This document shows positions 1-8,354 of a stretch of DNA of 64,000 nucleotides, piece after piece. Source of the DNA: PALSA-612 sp963765295 (GTDB lineage Bacteria; Actinomycetota; Thermoleophilia; Gaiellales; Gaiellaceae); assembly GCA_963765295.1 (NCBI GenBank), contig CAVXVO010000008.1, positions 186,001-250,000 of the forward strand. Reading direction: 5' to 3'. The translations under genes were made by a program, and so were the position numbers. How positions within the stretch are numbered: position 1 is the first letter of the stretch; every line of letters begins with the position of its first letter. A model generated the notes under the pieces. It had not been told where the DNA came from, did not search any database, and worked only from the letters and a program-made list of their open reading frames with translations.

Positions 1-36
1 GCGTCGGGCTGGCTGAAGCCGCCCGGAGTGAAGTAG
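1..36 (+). CDS. C-terminal tail of a CDS entering from the left, probably an ABC substrate-binding protein
   Basis: The first frame reads ASGWLKPPGVK and then TAG at 34-36. A short basic tail of this kind, just upstream of Liv-type permease genes on the same strand, fits the end of a LivK-like periplasmic binding protein, the usual first gene of such operons. Only eleven codons are visible, so the family is inferred from context alone. Confidence 0.4.
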   Translation, partial: ASGWLKPPGVK

Positions 37-52
37 CCGAAGCGTGAAGGAA

Positions 53-82
53 CGGAGGGCCCGGCGGCTGTCGGGCCCTCCG
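53..82 (+). other. Intercistronic 11-bp hairpin
   Basis: Bases 53-63 (CGGAGGGCCCG) pair perfectly with 72-82 around an 8-nt loop. No T-run follows, so it is not a classical terminator. It lies between the end of the upstream CDS and the permease start at 105. Hairpins in this place commonly lower expression of transporter genes relative to the binding protein, or protect its mRNA. That role is inferred. Confidence 0.45.
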
Positions 83-104
83 CTCGATGAGAGACTGACG
101 CCGG

Positions 105-2915
105 ATGCAAGACGTCCTCCTCTACGGCGCGCTCGGGCTGGGTGCCGGCGCGCTGATCGCGAGCGTCGCGCTCGGCGTCGTGCTGATCTACCGCGGCTCC
201 GGGGTCATCAACATCGCCACCGGCGCGATCGCGATGCTCGCCGCCTACATCTTCTGGGCGCTCAGGACCGGCTACTTCGGGTTCCACCTCTCGTTCGCGC
301 CGGCCTTCGTCCTGACGCTGATCAGCATGGCCGCGTTCGGGATCCTGATCGAGCTGGCCATCTTCCGCCCGCTCCGGAACACGGCTCCGCTCGCCAAGCT
401 CGCCGCGTCGCTCGGCCTCCTGCTCGTGCTCGAGTCGGGGGTGATCCTGATCTTCGGCAACAGCCTGAAGTCGGCGCCGACGGTCCTGCCGTCGGACACG
501 GTGACGATCTTCGACCGGGTCGTGCCGATCGACCGGTTCCTGCTCGCGGGGATCGTGATCGTCGTCGCAACGGTGCTCGCGGCCGTGTACCGCTGGACGC
601 CGTTCGGTCTGTCCACGCGGGCGGCGTCCGAGAACGAGGTGTCGGCGATGCTCGCCGGCCTGTCCCCGAGCCGCCTGGCGGTCCTGAACACCTGTCTGGC
701 GAGCATCGTCGCCGGCGGGCTCGGGGTGCTGGTCGCGCCGCTGATCGCACTCGACGCGCAGACGCTCGCCTTCCAGGTCGTCCCGGCGCTCGCCGCCGCG
801 CTGCTCGCCGGGTTCACCTCCTTCTACATCGCCTGCTTCGCCGGGCTCGCGATCGGGGTGTTCCAGTCGCTGCTCATCTACTGGGGCACGCAGAGCTGGT
901 TCCCGACCGACTCGGGAGGCGCCCCGCTCCGCGGCCTCTCCGAGCTGTTCGTCTTCCTCGTCATCGTGCTAGCCCTGTTCCTGCGGGGAGCGAGCCTGCC
1001 CGGCCGCGGCGAGCTCGTCGAGCAACGACTTCCGGCCGTCCCCCGCCCCGAACGGCTGCTGAGGCCGAGCGTGCTCGCTGCCGTCGTCGGTGTGCTCTGC
1101 CTGATCGTCTTCCCGTACGACTTCCGGCAGTCCCTGATCAACTCGCTGCTCGGCGTCATCATCGGCCTCTCGCTCGTCGTCATCGTCGGCTTCGTCGGCC
1201 AGATCTCCGTCGTCCAGCTGGCGCTCGCAGGCGTTGCCGGCTTCACCATGTCGCACCTCACGACGGACGTGGGGGGTATCTGGGCGACGTTCCCGATCTC
1301 GCTCCTGATCGGGGCCGCCACGGCGACGATCGTGGGGCTGCTGATTGCGGTCTCCGCGTTGCGCGTACGGGGTGTGAGCCTCGCGGTCGTGACGCTCGCG
1401 GCCGCGGTTGCGCTCGAACAGTTCGGCTTCCTGAACGCGCGCTGGGGTGGCGGCGACCAGGGCTCGCCGGTCACCCAGCCGGACCTCGGAGGGCTCGACC
1501 TGTCCCCCGGCGGCCCGTTCAGAGGCCTGGACGGCAACATCCCGAGCCCGGTCTTCGGCTTCCTCGTCCTCGCCGCGACGATCCTCCTCGCTCTCCTGGT
1601 GGCCAACGTACGGCGTGCGAGCCTCGGGCAGCGCATGCTGGCCGTACGCTCGAACGAGCGGGCCGCGGCGGCGGCCGGGATCAACGTCCGCAACACGAAG
1701 CTCGCAGGCTTCGGCATCGCCGCGTTCGTCGCCGGAATGGCGGGCGCGCTGTACGCGTACAACTTCGGGTCGGTCAGCTACACCCGTTTCGGAGCCCTGG
1801 CGGCGCTCGGCCTGATCGCGTTCGCGTACTTCGGAGGCATCACCATGGTCTCCGGAGCGATCTTCGCCGGCATCGGTGCGACGGAGGGCCTCTTCCCGCA
1901 CGCCTTCGACACGTGGTTCGGCCTGTCCGGGACCTGGGCGCTTCTCGTCGGCGGCTTTGCGTTGATCATCACGCTGCTCGTGAACCCGGAGGGCATCGCC
2001 GGAACGGGCTACAAGAAGAAGCAGCAGAAGAAGAGACGGCTCGCCGCGCAGGCCGCCCGCGACAAGCAGACTCCCCGTCCGCCGGTCCGCGCCGCCTCGC
2101 TCCAGGCTGACGAGCCCCGCCGGGAGCGGCGGCCGAAGGGAGGGGCCGCGGTCCTCTCCGCAACGGGGATCTCCGTCTCGTTCGGCGGCCTCCGCGCGGT
2201 CGACAAGGTCGACCTCGCGGTTTCCGAAGGTCAGCTCGTCGGGTTGATCGGCCCGAACGGAGCAGGCAAGACGACGTTCATCGACGCGATCTCCGGGTTC
2301 GTCCCCCACGGGGGACGGGTCGAGCTGGACGGGCATCGGCTGGGTGGGCTGGCGGCATACGCCCGTGCCCAGCGCGGCCTCGCCAGGACGTGGCAGTCGA
2401 TCGAGCTGTTCGACGATCTGAGCGTCCGCGAGAACCTGGCGGTCGCCTCCTACCGCCCCTCCGCCTGGGCAACCGTCAAGGAGACGCTCTCGAGGCCGGT
2501 CACGAGCACGAAGGCGGCAGACGCAGCCCTCGAACTCCTCGGCCTCGAGTCGATGGGGGACGCGATGCCGGACGACCTCTCGCAGGGGCAGCGCAAGCTG
2601 GTCGGGATCGCACGCGCCGTCGCTGCGGAGCCGCGCCTCCTATGTCTCGACGAGCCGGCGGCGGGCCTGGACGCGCGGGAGGGGCAGGAGCTCGGGCGGC
2701 GCCTGCGCTCGATGGTCGATGCGGGCACGCCGATGCTCCTCGTCGATCACGACATGGGGCTCGTGCTCGGAATCTCGGACTACGTGGTCGTGCTCGAGTT
2801 CGGCAGGGTGATCGCGCAGGGGACACCCGAGGTCGTTCGCCGCGATCCCCACGTGATCAAGGCGTACCTGGGGAGCGCGGCCGCCGAGCTGGAGCCGACG
2901 GTGGACGCATCGTGA
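105..2915 (+). CDS. Branched-chain-amino-acid-type ABC transporter, LivH-LivM-LivG fusion
   Basis: This 936-residue protein joins three usually separate subunits. Residues 1-300 form a LivH-like permease (hydrophobic, with the L-I-Y-R-G-S-G-V-I-N-I start typical of the family). Residues about 320-640 are a LivM-like permease. A basic linker (K-K-K-Q-Q-K-K-R-R) leads to a LivG-type ATPase from about 690. The ATPase has Walker A GPNGAGKT at 716-723, the signature LSQGQ at 825-829 and Walker B CLDEP near 848. Two permease halves and one nucleotide-binding domain are thus made as one chain, with the second ATPase (LivF) overlapping by 4 nt. The substrate is unknown: family members import amino acids, amides, urea or aromatic acids. 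LivH-LivM fusions are known in actinobacteria, while the added LivG domain is less usual. Confidence 0.93.
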   Translation: MQDVLLYGALGLGAGALIASVALGVVLIYRGSGVINIATGAIAMLAAYIFWALRTGYFGFHLSFAPAFVLTLISMAAFGILIELAIFRPLRNTAPLAKLAASLGLLLVLESGVILIFGNSLKSAPTVLPSDTVTIFDRVVPIDRFLLAGIVIVVATVLAAVYRWTPFGLSTRAASENEVSAMLAGLSPSRLAVLNTCLASIVAGGLGVLVAPLIALDAQTLAFQVVPALAAALLAGFTSFYIACFAGLAIGVFQSLLIYWGTQSWFPTDSGGAPLRGLSELFVFLVIVLALFLRGASLPGRGELVEQRLPAVPRPERLLRPSVLAAVVGVLCLIVFPYDFRQSLINSLLGVIIGLSLVVIVGFVGQISVVQLALAGVAGFTMSHLTTDVGGIWATFPISLLIGAATATIVGLLIAVSALRVRGVSLAVVTLAAAVALEQFGFLNARWGGGDQGSPVTQPDLGGLDLSPGGPFRGLDGNIPSPVFGFLVLAATILLALLVANVRRASLGQRMLAVRSNERAAAAAGINVRNTKLAGFGIAAFVAGMAGALYAYNFGSVSYTRFGALAALGLIAFAYFGGITMVSGAIFAGIGATEGLFPHAFDTWFGLSGTWALLVGGFALIITLLVNPEGIAGTGYKKKQQKKRRLAAQAARDKQTPRPPVRAASLQADEPRRERRPKGGAAVLSATGISVSFGGLRAVDKVDLAVSEGQLVGLIGPNGAGKTTFIDAISGFVPHGGRVELDGHRLGGLAAYARAQRGLARTWQSIELFDDLSVRENLAVASYRPSAWATVKETLSRPVTSTKAADAALELLGLESMGDAMPDDLSQGQRKLVGIARAVAAEPRLLCLDEPAAGLDAREGQELGRRLRSMVDAGTPMLLVDHDMGLVLGISDYVVVLEFGRVIAQGTPEVVRRDPHVIKAYLGSAAAELEPTVDAS

Positions 2916-3670
2916 CCGACGCGCTTCTGACCATCGAACGCCTGACCGCCGGCTACGACGGGGCGGCGGTGATCCGCGACCTCGACCTGACCGTCGGCCC
3001 GGGCGAAGTCGTCGCGCTGCTCGGTGCCAACGGCGCAGGCAAGACGACGACGTTGAAGGTGATCTCCGGGCTGATCCGTCCCACGAGCGGTCGCGTGACC
3101 TTCGCCGGCCAGGACCTCGCACGCGTCTCGGCCACGGAGAGGGCGCGGCTGGGCATCGTGCACGTCCCGGAGGGCCGCGGCATCTTCTACGGCCTGACCG
3201 TCGCCGAACACTTCCGGCTCGGCTACCGCGGCCAGCGCCCCGACGAGGACGCGGCGTGCGAGTACTTCCCCAAGCTCAGAGAGCTGCGCACGCGGCGCGC
3301 CGGGCTGCTCTCCGGCGGTGAGCAGCAGATGCTGGCGGTGGCGCGCGGGCTTGCCCGGCGGCCCCGCGTGCTCCTCCTCGACGAGCTCTCGCTCGGGCTC
3401 GCCCCGGTGATCGTCGAGAGCCTGCTGCCGGTCGTGAACCGGTACGCGCTCGACTCGGGCTGCGGGGTGCTGCTCGTCGAGCAGCACATCCAGCTCGCGC
3501 TCGAGATCGCGGACCGCGGATACGTGCTCTCCCACGGGGAGATCGTCCTCCACGACAGCGCGGATGCGCTGCACGCCAACCGCGAGCTCCTGATCTCCAG
3601 CTACCTGGGCGAGCAGCAGGTCGCGAAGGCCGACACCGAGACGTCCGCGGGGCGGCGTTCGACGAGCTGA
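2912..3670 (+). CDS. livF: Branched-chain amino acid ABC transporter ATP-binding protein LivF-like
   Basis: A 252-residue ABC ATPase. Walker A is GANGAGKTT near residue 40, the signature is LSGGEQQ, and Walker B is LLLDELSLGLAP, the last motif being characteristic of LivF. It starts at GTG 2912 inside the stop of the permease fusion (GTGA), so translation is probably coupled. It pairs with the LivG domain of the upstream protein to make the two ATPase sites of the importer. The final 20 residues form a polar tail. Confidence 0.95.
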   Translation: MTDALLTIERLTAGYDGAAVIRDLDLTVGPGEVVALLGANGAGKTTTLKVISGLIRPTSGRVTFAGQDLARVSATERARLGIVHVPEGRGIFYGLTVAEHFRLGYRGQRPDEDAACEYFPKLRELRTRRAGLLSGGEQQMLAVARGLARRPRVLLLDELSLGLAPVIVESLLPVVNRYALDSGCGVLLVEQHIQLALEIADRGYVLSHGEIVLHDSADALHANRELLISSYLGEQQVAKADTETSAGRRSTS

Positions 3671-3710
3671 AAGCCGAGTTGTCGCTTGGTAGCATCGGCA
3701 GCCCGATTCG

Positions 3711-3716
3711 AGGAGG
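3711..3716 (+). promoter_or_regulatory. Shine-Dalgarno AGGAGG fixing the TTG start at 3721
   Basis: A perfect AGGAGG lies 4 nt before TTG 3721. The alternative upstream ATG at 3679 in the same frame has no such site and would add 14 residues (S-L-G-S-I-G...) that do not look like the family N-terminus. The TTG start gives an N-terminus L(M)AKFRVLNPEGYPP. Confidence 0.7.
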
Positions 3717-3720
3717 CGAA

Positions 3721-5379
3721 TTGGCCAAGTTCAGGGTCCTGAATCCCGAGGGGTACCCGCCGAAGGTCAGCGCGCGGGGGATGGCTCCGGGCCTGGACAC
3801 GCTCGAGGGGAGAAAGCTCTTCCTCGTCGACGTCGGCTTTGCGAACTCGGACAACTTCATGGCCCAGCTGCACGGCTGGTTCGAGGACCACCGGCCGACG
3901 ATCCGCACGGAGGTGGTCCGGTGGCGCAACCAGCACATCCCGGACCCGGAGCTCTGCGAACGCATCCAGGCCGACGGCGACGCGGCCATTCTCGGCGTCG
4001 GCACCTGACCGGGCTGTGCGCCGGAGGTCTCCGGCCATGTCGTCGATCTCGAATCGAAGTACGGCGTCCCGACGGTGGGCGTACACGTCCACGTGTTCGC
4101 CCGCCTCGTGCGCAACGCCGTGAAAGCGAGCGGGATGCCGAGCGCACGCCAGGCGTTCGTGCCCACGCCGCTGATGAACACCTCGCCTCAGGGCCTCCGG
4201 GAGTACGTCGAGGGCAACGACCCGATTCACGGCCGGCCCTTCATGGCCGAGGTGTTCGACCAGCTCACGCGTCCGGTTCCCGGCGACGAGCTGCGCGGCG
4301 AGGACTGGGACCGGTCGACACCGCGCTACGTCGAAGCGGACGGCGAGGAAGAGATGCACGCGCTCTTCCAGGAGCGCCACTACACGGATTTCCTGCCGAT
4401 CGTCCTCCCGACCGAGGAGCGCGTCGAGCGGATGCTGACCGGAACGAGCCATGCGCCGGACGAGATGGTCGGCAAGCTCCGCCCGACGATCGGCATGGAG
4501 TACTGGCACTTCGACGTCGAGAAGGTCGCGGTGAACGCCGTGATGGCCGGCGCCGCGCCGGAGCATCTCCCGGTCATCCTCGCGCTCGCGTCGAGCGGGG
4601 ACACCGGGCGCCAGAGCAGCATGTCCTCGATGGGGAACATGGTCGTCGTCAACGGGCCGATTCGCCACGAGATCGCGATGAACAGCGGCGTCGGCGCGCT
4701 GGGGCCGTACAACTTCGCGAACTCGGCGATCGGCCGGGCGTTCGGCCTGCTCTCCCAGAACCTCCAGGGCGGCTCGGTGCCGGGCATCTCCTACGGCGGC
4801 TCGCAGGGCTCCAACTTCTCCTACAACTGCATCACCTACGCCGAGAACGAGGAGGCGAGCCCCTGGGAGCCGTACCACGTGCAGTGGGGCTACGACAAGG
4901 ACGAGAGCGCCGTCACGGTCTCGTACATCTGGGGAAACGTCTGGGCCGAGTACCTGCGCGCCTACTGGGAGGAGAAGCTCCAGGCGATGATCTGCGGACT
5001 CGAGCCCGGGATGGGGTGCACGCTCGTCCTCGACCCGATCGTCGCACGCGAGTTCTGCGAACGAGGCCTCGACTCGAAGGACAAGATCGCCCAGTGGATC
5101 CACGAGAACGCGCGCATCCCGCAGCGCCGCTACTGGGATCACGTCATGCTCAACCTGATCCACGAGGAGGTGGAGTCGGGAGTCGAGCCGTTCGCGAGCT
5201 ACTGGAAAGCGCCGCCTGACGAGCTGATCCCGGTCTTCGAGGCGAACCGGGTCAACATCGTCGTCGCCGGCGGCGAGACGAACGGGCACTTCAGCATCTT
5301 CATGGGCGGGCCGATGCGCGCGAAGTTCCGGACGAACAAGGGGCAGAACGCGACGGTCTCGATCGACGCCTGGCGCTGA
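3721..5379 (+). CDS. UGSC-family-like selenoprotein (in-frame UGA at 4006-4008 read as selenocysteine)
   Basis: The frame opened at TTG 3721 meets TGA at 4006-4008 and then runs on in the same frame without another stop to 5379. The two halves make one 552-residue protein. Around the UGA it reads G-V-G-T-U-P-G-C-A-P-E-V, a U-x-x-C redox-type motif (U96, C99) following a beta strand A-I-L-G-V-G-T. This is the arrangement of the UGSC family of (seleno)proteins, where U or C starts a U/C-G-S-C motif; here the middle residues are P-G. Residues 1 to about 180 form the UGSC-like domain. The C-terminal part (H-L-P-V-I-L-A-L-A-S-S-G, G-M-E-Y-W-H-F) belongs to no enzyme I can name. A SECIS-like hairpin follows the UGA. 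The gene lies 50 nt after livF and 25 nt before a thioredoxin-reductase-like gene, suggesting a transported substrate and a thiol/selenol reaction. An ordinary nonsense mutation is the alternative, but the intact 457-codon downstream frame, the placement in U-x-x-C and the hairpin argue against it. No sel genes lie in this window. Confidence 0.82.
4006..4039 (+). promoter_or_regulatory. Bacterial SECIS-like hairpin directly after the UGA codon
   Basis: Bases 4020-4035 read GCCGGAGGTCTCCGGC and fold into a 5-6 bp GC stem capped by A-G-G-U-C-U. As far as I recall, this apical loop sequence is the same as in the E. coli fdhF SECIS. The loop starts 17 nt after the UGA, against about 18 in fdhF. 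With C4019 bulged, a weak lower stem (4016-4018 with 4036-4038) extends it. This is what SelB needs to deliver Sec-tRNA at UGA in bacteria. The fdhF comparison is from memory. Confidence 0.75.
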
Positions 5380-5404
5380 CGCGACGCCGTATGCTCTTGC
5401 GGTC

Positions 5405-6361
5405 GTGCGTGACGGCTACGACATCGTCGTCGTCGGAGCCGGGGTCGCCGGTCTCACGGCGGCCCTGACCGCTGTCCGGCTCGGACGAAGCGTGCTCGTC
5501 CTCGCAGGGGCCGCCCCCGGCGGCTTGCTGCTCGCCATCGAGCGGATCGACGGCTTGCCCGGCTTCCCGGAGGGCGTCGCCGGCTACGAGCTCTGTCCGG
5601 GCCTGCAGGCGGAGGCAGACGAGGAGGGCGCGGAGATCGCGAACGTCGAGCTCGAGTCGCTCGAATCGTCGGCTGACGGCTGGGTGATCGGCACCGCCGA
5701 AGGAGCGCTCGGCGCCCGCGCGGTGATTCTCGCGACCGGGGCCCGCTTTCGGCGGCTCGGGGTACCGGGCGAGGAGCGGCTCCAGGGGCACGGCGTCAGC
5801 ACCTGCGCGAGTTGCGACGGGCCGCTGCTAGGTGGCAGGACCGCGGCGGTCGTCGGCGGCGGCGACTCGGCGCTGCAGGAGGCGTTGGCGCTCGCGGAGT
5901 CCGTCGACCGCGTCGTGATCATCCACCGCGGAGACGAGCTGAGCGGACAGGCGAGCTATCGCGTGCGTGTCGCCGAGTCCGCGACGATCGAGGTCCGCTA
6001 TGGCACCGTCGTCGAAGAGATCGTCGGCGAGCAGACGGTCGACGCGCTGCGCGTCCGTGATCTCGCGACCGACGCCGTCGAGGAGCTCGAGGTGGGCGGC
6101 GTCTTCCCGTATGTGGGGCTGTGCCCGTCGACCGAGCGATTGTCACCCGTGGCGGTGGACACCGACGGCGCCGTGCTCACCGACGGTGCGCTGCGAACCT
6201 CGGCGGCGGGTGTCTATGCGGCCGGCGTCGTCCGCAGCGGTGCGGCGGGTCGGGCCGCTGCCGCGAGCGGCGAGGGCGCGGCGGCCGCGGTCGCTGCGCA
6301 CGCGTATCTGGCGCAGGGCGTCTGGCCGAGCGCACCGTTGGCCGTCGTGGAGAGCGTCTGA
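5405..6361 (+). CDS. Thioredoxin-reductase-like FAD/NAD(P)-binding oxidoreductase
   Basis: A 318-residue flavoprotein with GTG start 5405. FAD-binding GAGVAG is at residues 10-15, the redox motif C-A-S-C-D-G at 134-139 (C-A-T-C-D-G in classical TrxB), and a second dinucleotide motif G-G-G-D-S-A follows shortly. The C-terminal FAD-binding G-V-Y-A-A-G-V motif is present. It should pass electrons from NAD(P)H through FAD to its C-x-x-C disulfide and on to a protein partner. The gene sits 25 nt after the selenoprotein and shares 1 nt with the next gene, so the U-x-x-C protein is the obvious candidate partner. That pairing is inferred. It may also be a dedicated TrxR paralogue rather than the housekeeping enzyme. 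Confidence 0.88.
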   Translation: MRDGYDIVVVGAGVAGLTAALTAVRLGRSVLVLAGAAPGGLLLAIERIDGLPGFPEGVAGYELCPGLQAEADEEGAEIANVELESLESSADGWVIGTAEGALGARAVILATGARFRRLGVPGEERLQGHGVSTCASCDGPLLGGRTAAVVGGGDSALQEALALAESVDRVVIIHRGDELSGQASYRVRVAESATIEVRYGTVVEEIVGEQTVDALRVRDLATDAVEELEVGGVFPYVGLCPSTERLSPVAVDTDGAVLTDGALRTSAAGVYAAGVVRSGAAGRAAAASGEGAAAAVAAHAYLAQGVWPSAPLAVVESV

Positions 6362-7299
6362 TGGCCCGCGCGGTCGGCATTCCGGAGCCGGGCGGACCCG
6401 AGGTGCTGCGGGTGGTCGACCGCGACGTGCGCGAGCCGGCGGCCGGCGAGGTCAGGATCGCGGTCGCGGCGGCGGCGGTGAATCCGACCGACGTCGCCCT
6501 GCGCGAGGGGTTCGGCGTCGAGGGCATCCCCCCGCCGTGGACGCCGGGGATGGACGCGGCGGGCGTTGTCGAGTCCGTCGGCGAGGACGTCGACCGGCTT
6601 GCGGTGGGGGACAGGGTGATGGCGGTCGTCAGTCCGCGCCGGCCGGAGGGCGGTGCCCAGGCGGAGCTCGTCGTCGTGCCGGCGGCGTCGGTCGTCGAGA
6701 TCCCGGACGGTGCCTCCCTGCAGGAGGCGTCGACGCTGCCGATGAACGGCCTGACGGCAATGCTCTCGCTGGAGCTGCTGGGCCTGGAGGCCGGACAGAC
6801 CCTCGTCGTCACAGGCGCCGCCGGCCTGCTCGCCTCGTACGCCATCCGGCTCGCGAAGGACCGCGGATTGCGGGTGATCGCGGACGCGAAGCCGGCCGAC
6901 GAGGGCTTCGTTCGGAGCCTCGGCGCGGACGTCGTTCTCCCGCGCGGTGAAGGCTTTCCCTCTGCGGTGCGCGCCGTCGTCGCCGAGGGCGCCGACGGCG
7001 CGCTCGACACCGCGCTCTTCAACCGCGCTGCGTTCCCGGCTCTGCGCGACGGAGGCGTACTCGTGCCGGTGCGCGGCTGGTTCGACGGCGAGCCCGTGCG
7101 CGGGATCGACATCCGCCCGGTCCTCGTGTCCGAGGCGATGCAGCGCACCGACTGGCTCGAGGAGCTGCGGGAGCGTGCGTGGCGGGGGACGCTCGAGCTC
7201 CGTGTCGCGGCCGAGTATCCGCCCGAGCGCGCGGCGGACGCGCATCGCCTCATGGAAGCGGGCGGGCTGCGCGGCCGCGCGCTGATCGTCTTCTCCTAG
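6361..7299 (+). CDS. Zinc-independent MDR-family NADP-dependent oxidoreductase (quinone-oxidoreductase-like)
   Basis: A 312-residue medium-chain dehydrogenase/reductase. The N-terminal GroES-like domain (A-A-A-V-N-P-T-D-V, G-M-D-A-A-G-V-V) is followed by a Rossmann domain (V-V-T-G-A-A-G-L-L-A). Zn-binding cysteines are lacking, as in the quinone oxidoreductase/enoyl reductase branch. The ATG at 6361 overlaps the stop of the flavoprotein by one base (TGATG), so it is the last gene of the transporter-selenoprotein operon. Its substrate, perhaps an enone or quinone made in the same pathway, cannot be read from sequence. Confidence 0.85.
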   Translation: MARAVGIPEPGGPEVLRVVDRDVREPAAGEVRIAVAAAAVNPTDVALREGFGVEGIPPPWTPGMDAAGVVESVGEDVDRLAVGDRVMAVVSPRRPEGGAQAELVVVPAASVVEIPDGASLQEASTLPMNGLTAMLSLELLGLEAGQTLVVTGAAGLLASYAIRLAKDRGLRVIADAKPADEGFVRSLGADVVLPRGEGFPSAVRAVVAEGADGALDTALFNRAAFPALRDGGVLVPVRGWFDGEPVRGIDIRPVLVSEAMQRTDWLEELRERAWRGTLELRVAAEYPPERAADAHRLMEAGGLRGRALIVFS

Positions 7300-7344
7300 A
7301 GACTCGACGTGATCTCGCGGCCGTCGCGACCGGCGTGGTGCGGG

Positions 7345-7776
7345 CTAGGTGCCGATGTCGGCGGGGTCGAGCACGACGACCGGGATACGCCGCGTCGTCT
7401 TCTGTGCGTACTTGTCGTAGCCGGAGTACTGGGCGGCGAGGGCCTGCCAGAGGCGCTCGCGCTCGTCGCCGTCTGCGTCGCGGGCTCGCACCTTGTGCGT
7501 CTCCGACCCGACCGTGATCTCAGCGAGCGGGTTCGCCTGCAGGTTCAGATACCAGAGCGGATGCTTCGGCGCGCCGCCCTTCGACGCAATCACCGCATAG
7601 GCGTCACCCTCCCGCGTGTACAGGAGCGGTTGCGTCCGCACCTTGCCGCTCTTGCGCCCCGTCGTCGTCAGGAGCAGCACGGGCGCTTTCCCGACCTTGC
7701 CGCCGAGCCTGCCACCGCTCAACCGATAGAGCCCGGTGTGGATACCGCCGACACCACGCAAGAACCAGTTCCTCAC
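7345..7776 (-). CDS. Nitroreductase-family deazaflavin (F420)-dependent oxidoreductase, Ddn-like
   Basis: A 143-residue single-domain protein with the features of the Ddn/PF04075 split-barrel family: L-L-L-T-T-T-G-R-K-S-G, L-L-Y, and W-Y-L-N-L-Q-A-N-P near the middle. Members use coenzyme F420H2, an actinobacterial cofactor, to reduce varied substrates. The GTG at 7776 is chosen because GGGAGGTGA precedes it by 6 nt and it leaves the N-terminus M-R-N-W-F-L-R-G. A longer open frame upstream lacks family similarity. It converges on the MDR gene. Confidence 0.85.
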   Translation of the reverse strand: MRNWFLRGVGGIHTGLYRLSGGRLGGKVGKAPVLLLTTTGRKSGKVRTQPLLYTREGDAYAVIASKGGAPKHPLWYLNLQANPLAEITVGSETHKVRARDADGDERERLWQALAAQYSGYDKYAQKTTRRIPVVVLDPADIGT

Positions 7777-7888
7777 ACGAATCACCTCCCGCGTCTGCTT
7801 CCGCGATGACTGTAGCCAGCCGTCCGCGAGTGGGGTCCGGCGCCGGATCCTCGATCTTCCCCCTCCGGTCCTCGTAAGCTGCCGGTCG

Positions 7889-8338
7889 ATGAGAGCGGTG
7901 CTGAGGATTCTCGGGCTCGGGGCGCTCGTAGCCGGTGGGCTCCTGTTCGCGCTCGTTGCGTTCACGCTGATCGTCCTGCTCGGGCCGATCGTCTTCTGGC
8001 TCGCCTGGAACGTGCTCGACTTCGGGACCGCTGTGGGCCTCCACGACCTGGGGTTCTGGGCGATCGTGCTCGCGACGCTGTTCCTCGTCGCCGGGTGGTT
8101 CGGCAAGGTACTGATCACCGCCATCGTGTTTCTCGTCGACCCGGCCTGGTTCCACGGCGCCGCCATCGTGCACTGGCCCGAGCCGACCTTCCGCAACTTC
8201 GTCGCCGTCGCGTTGCTCGCCCTCCTCGCGTCGCGACCTCACGCACGCAGGCACAAGAGCCGCCGAGATCCGGGCAAGCGACGCCGCGACGAGGGTCCGG
8301 ACACCGCCCCTCCGCCCGCACGCGAGCCATCGACGTAG
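7889..8338 (+). CDS. Hypothetical membrane protein, two to three TM helices
   Basis: A 149-residue protein. Helices are predicted at about residues 4-36 (long, possibly two spans), 50-80 and 95-110. The C-terminus is very basic and proline-rich (R-R-H-K-S-R-R-D-P...), presumably cytoplasmic. The ATG at 7889 lies 112 bp from the divergent reductase start. I do not recognise the family. The hydrophobic pattern and normal codon use support a real gene. Confidence 0.6.
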   Translation: MRAVLRILGLGALVAGGLLFALVAFTLIVLLGPIVFWLAWNVLDFGTAVGLHDLGFWAIVLATLFLVAGWFGKVLITAIVFLVDPAWFHGAAIVHWPEPTFRNFVAVALLALLASRPHARRHKSRRDPGKRRRDEGPDTAPPPAREPST

Positions 8339-8354
8339 TCCGGGGCGCTTGCGC

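Noticed and set aside
969..2336. Minus-strand open frame of 455 codons inside the LivHMG gene
   Set aside because: Low-complexity R/E/D-rich product opposite a clear transporter.
4006..4008. TGA as an ordinary stop giving a 95-aa protein and a separate downstream gene from 4075
   Set aside because: Both parts are in the same frame, the intervening codons are open and the context is U-x-x-C with a SECIS-like hairpin. A separate start at 4075 lacks a ribosome site.
3601..5289. Long open frame on the minus strand opposite the selenoprotein
   Set aside because: A mirror of GC-rich coding DNA; its product is rich in R, A, D, V without family motifs.
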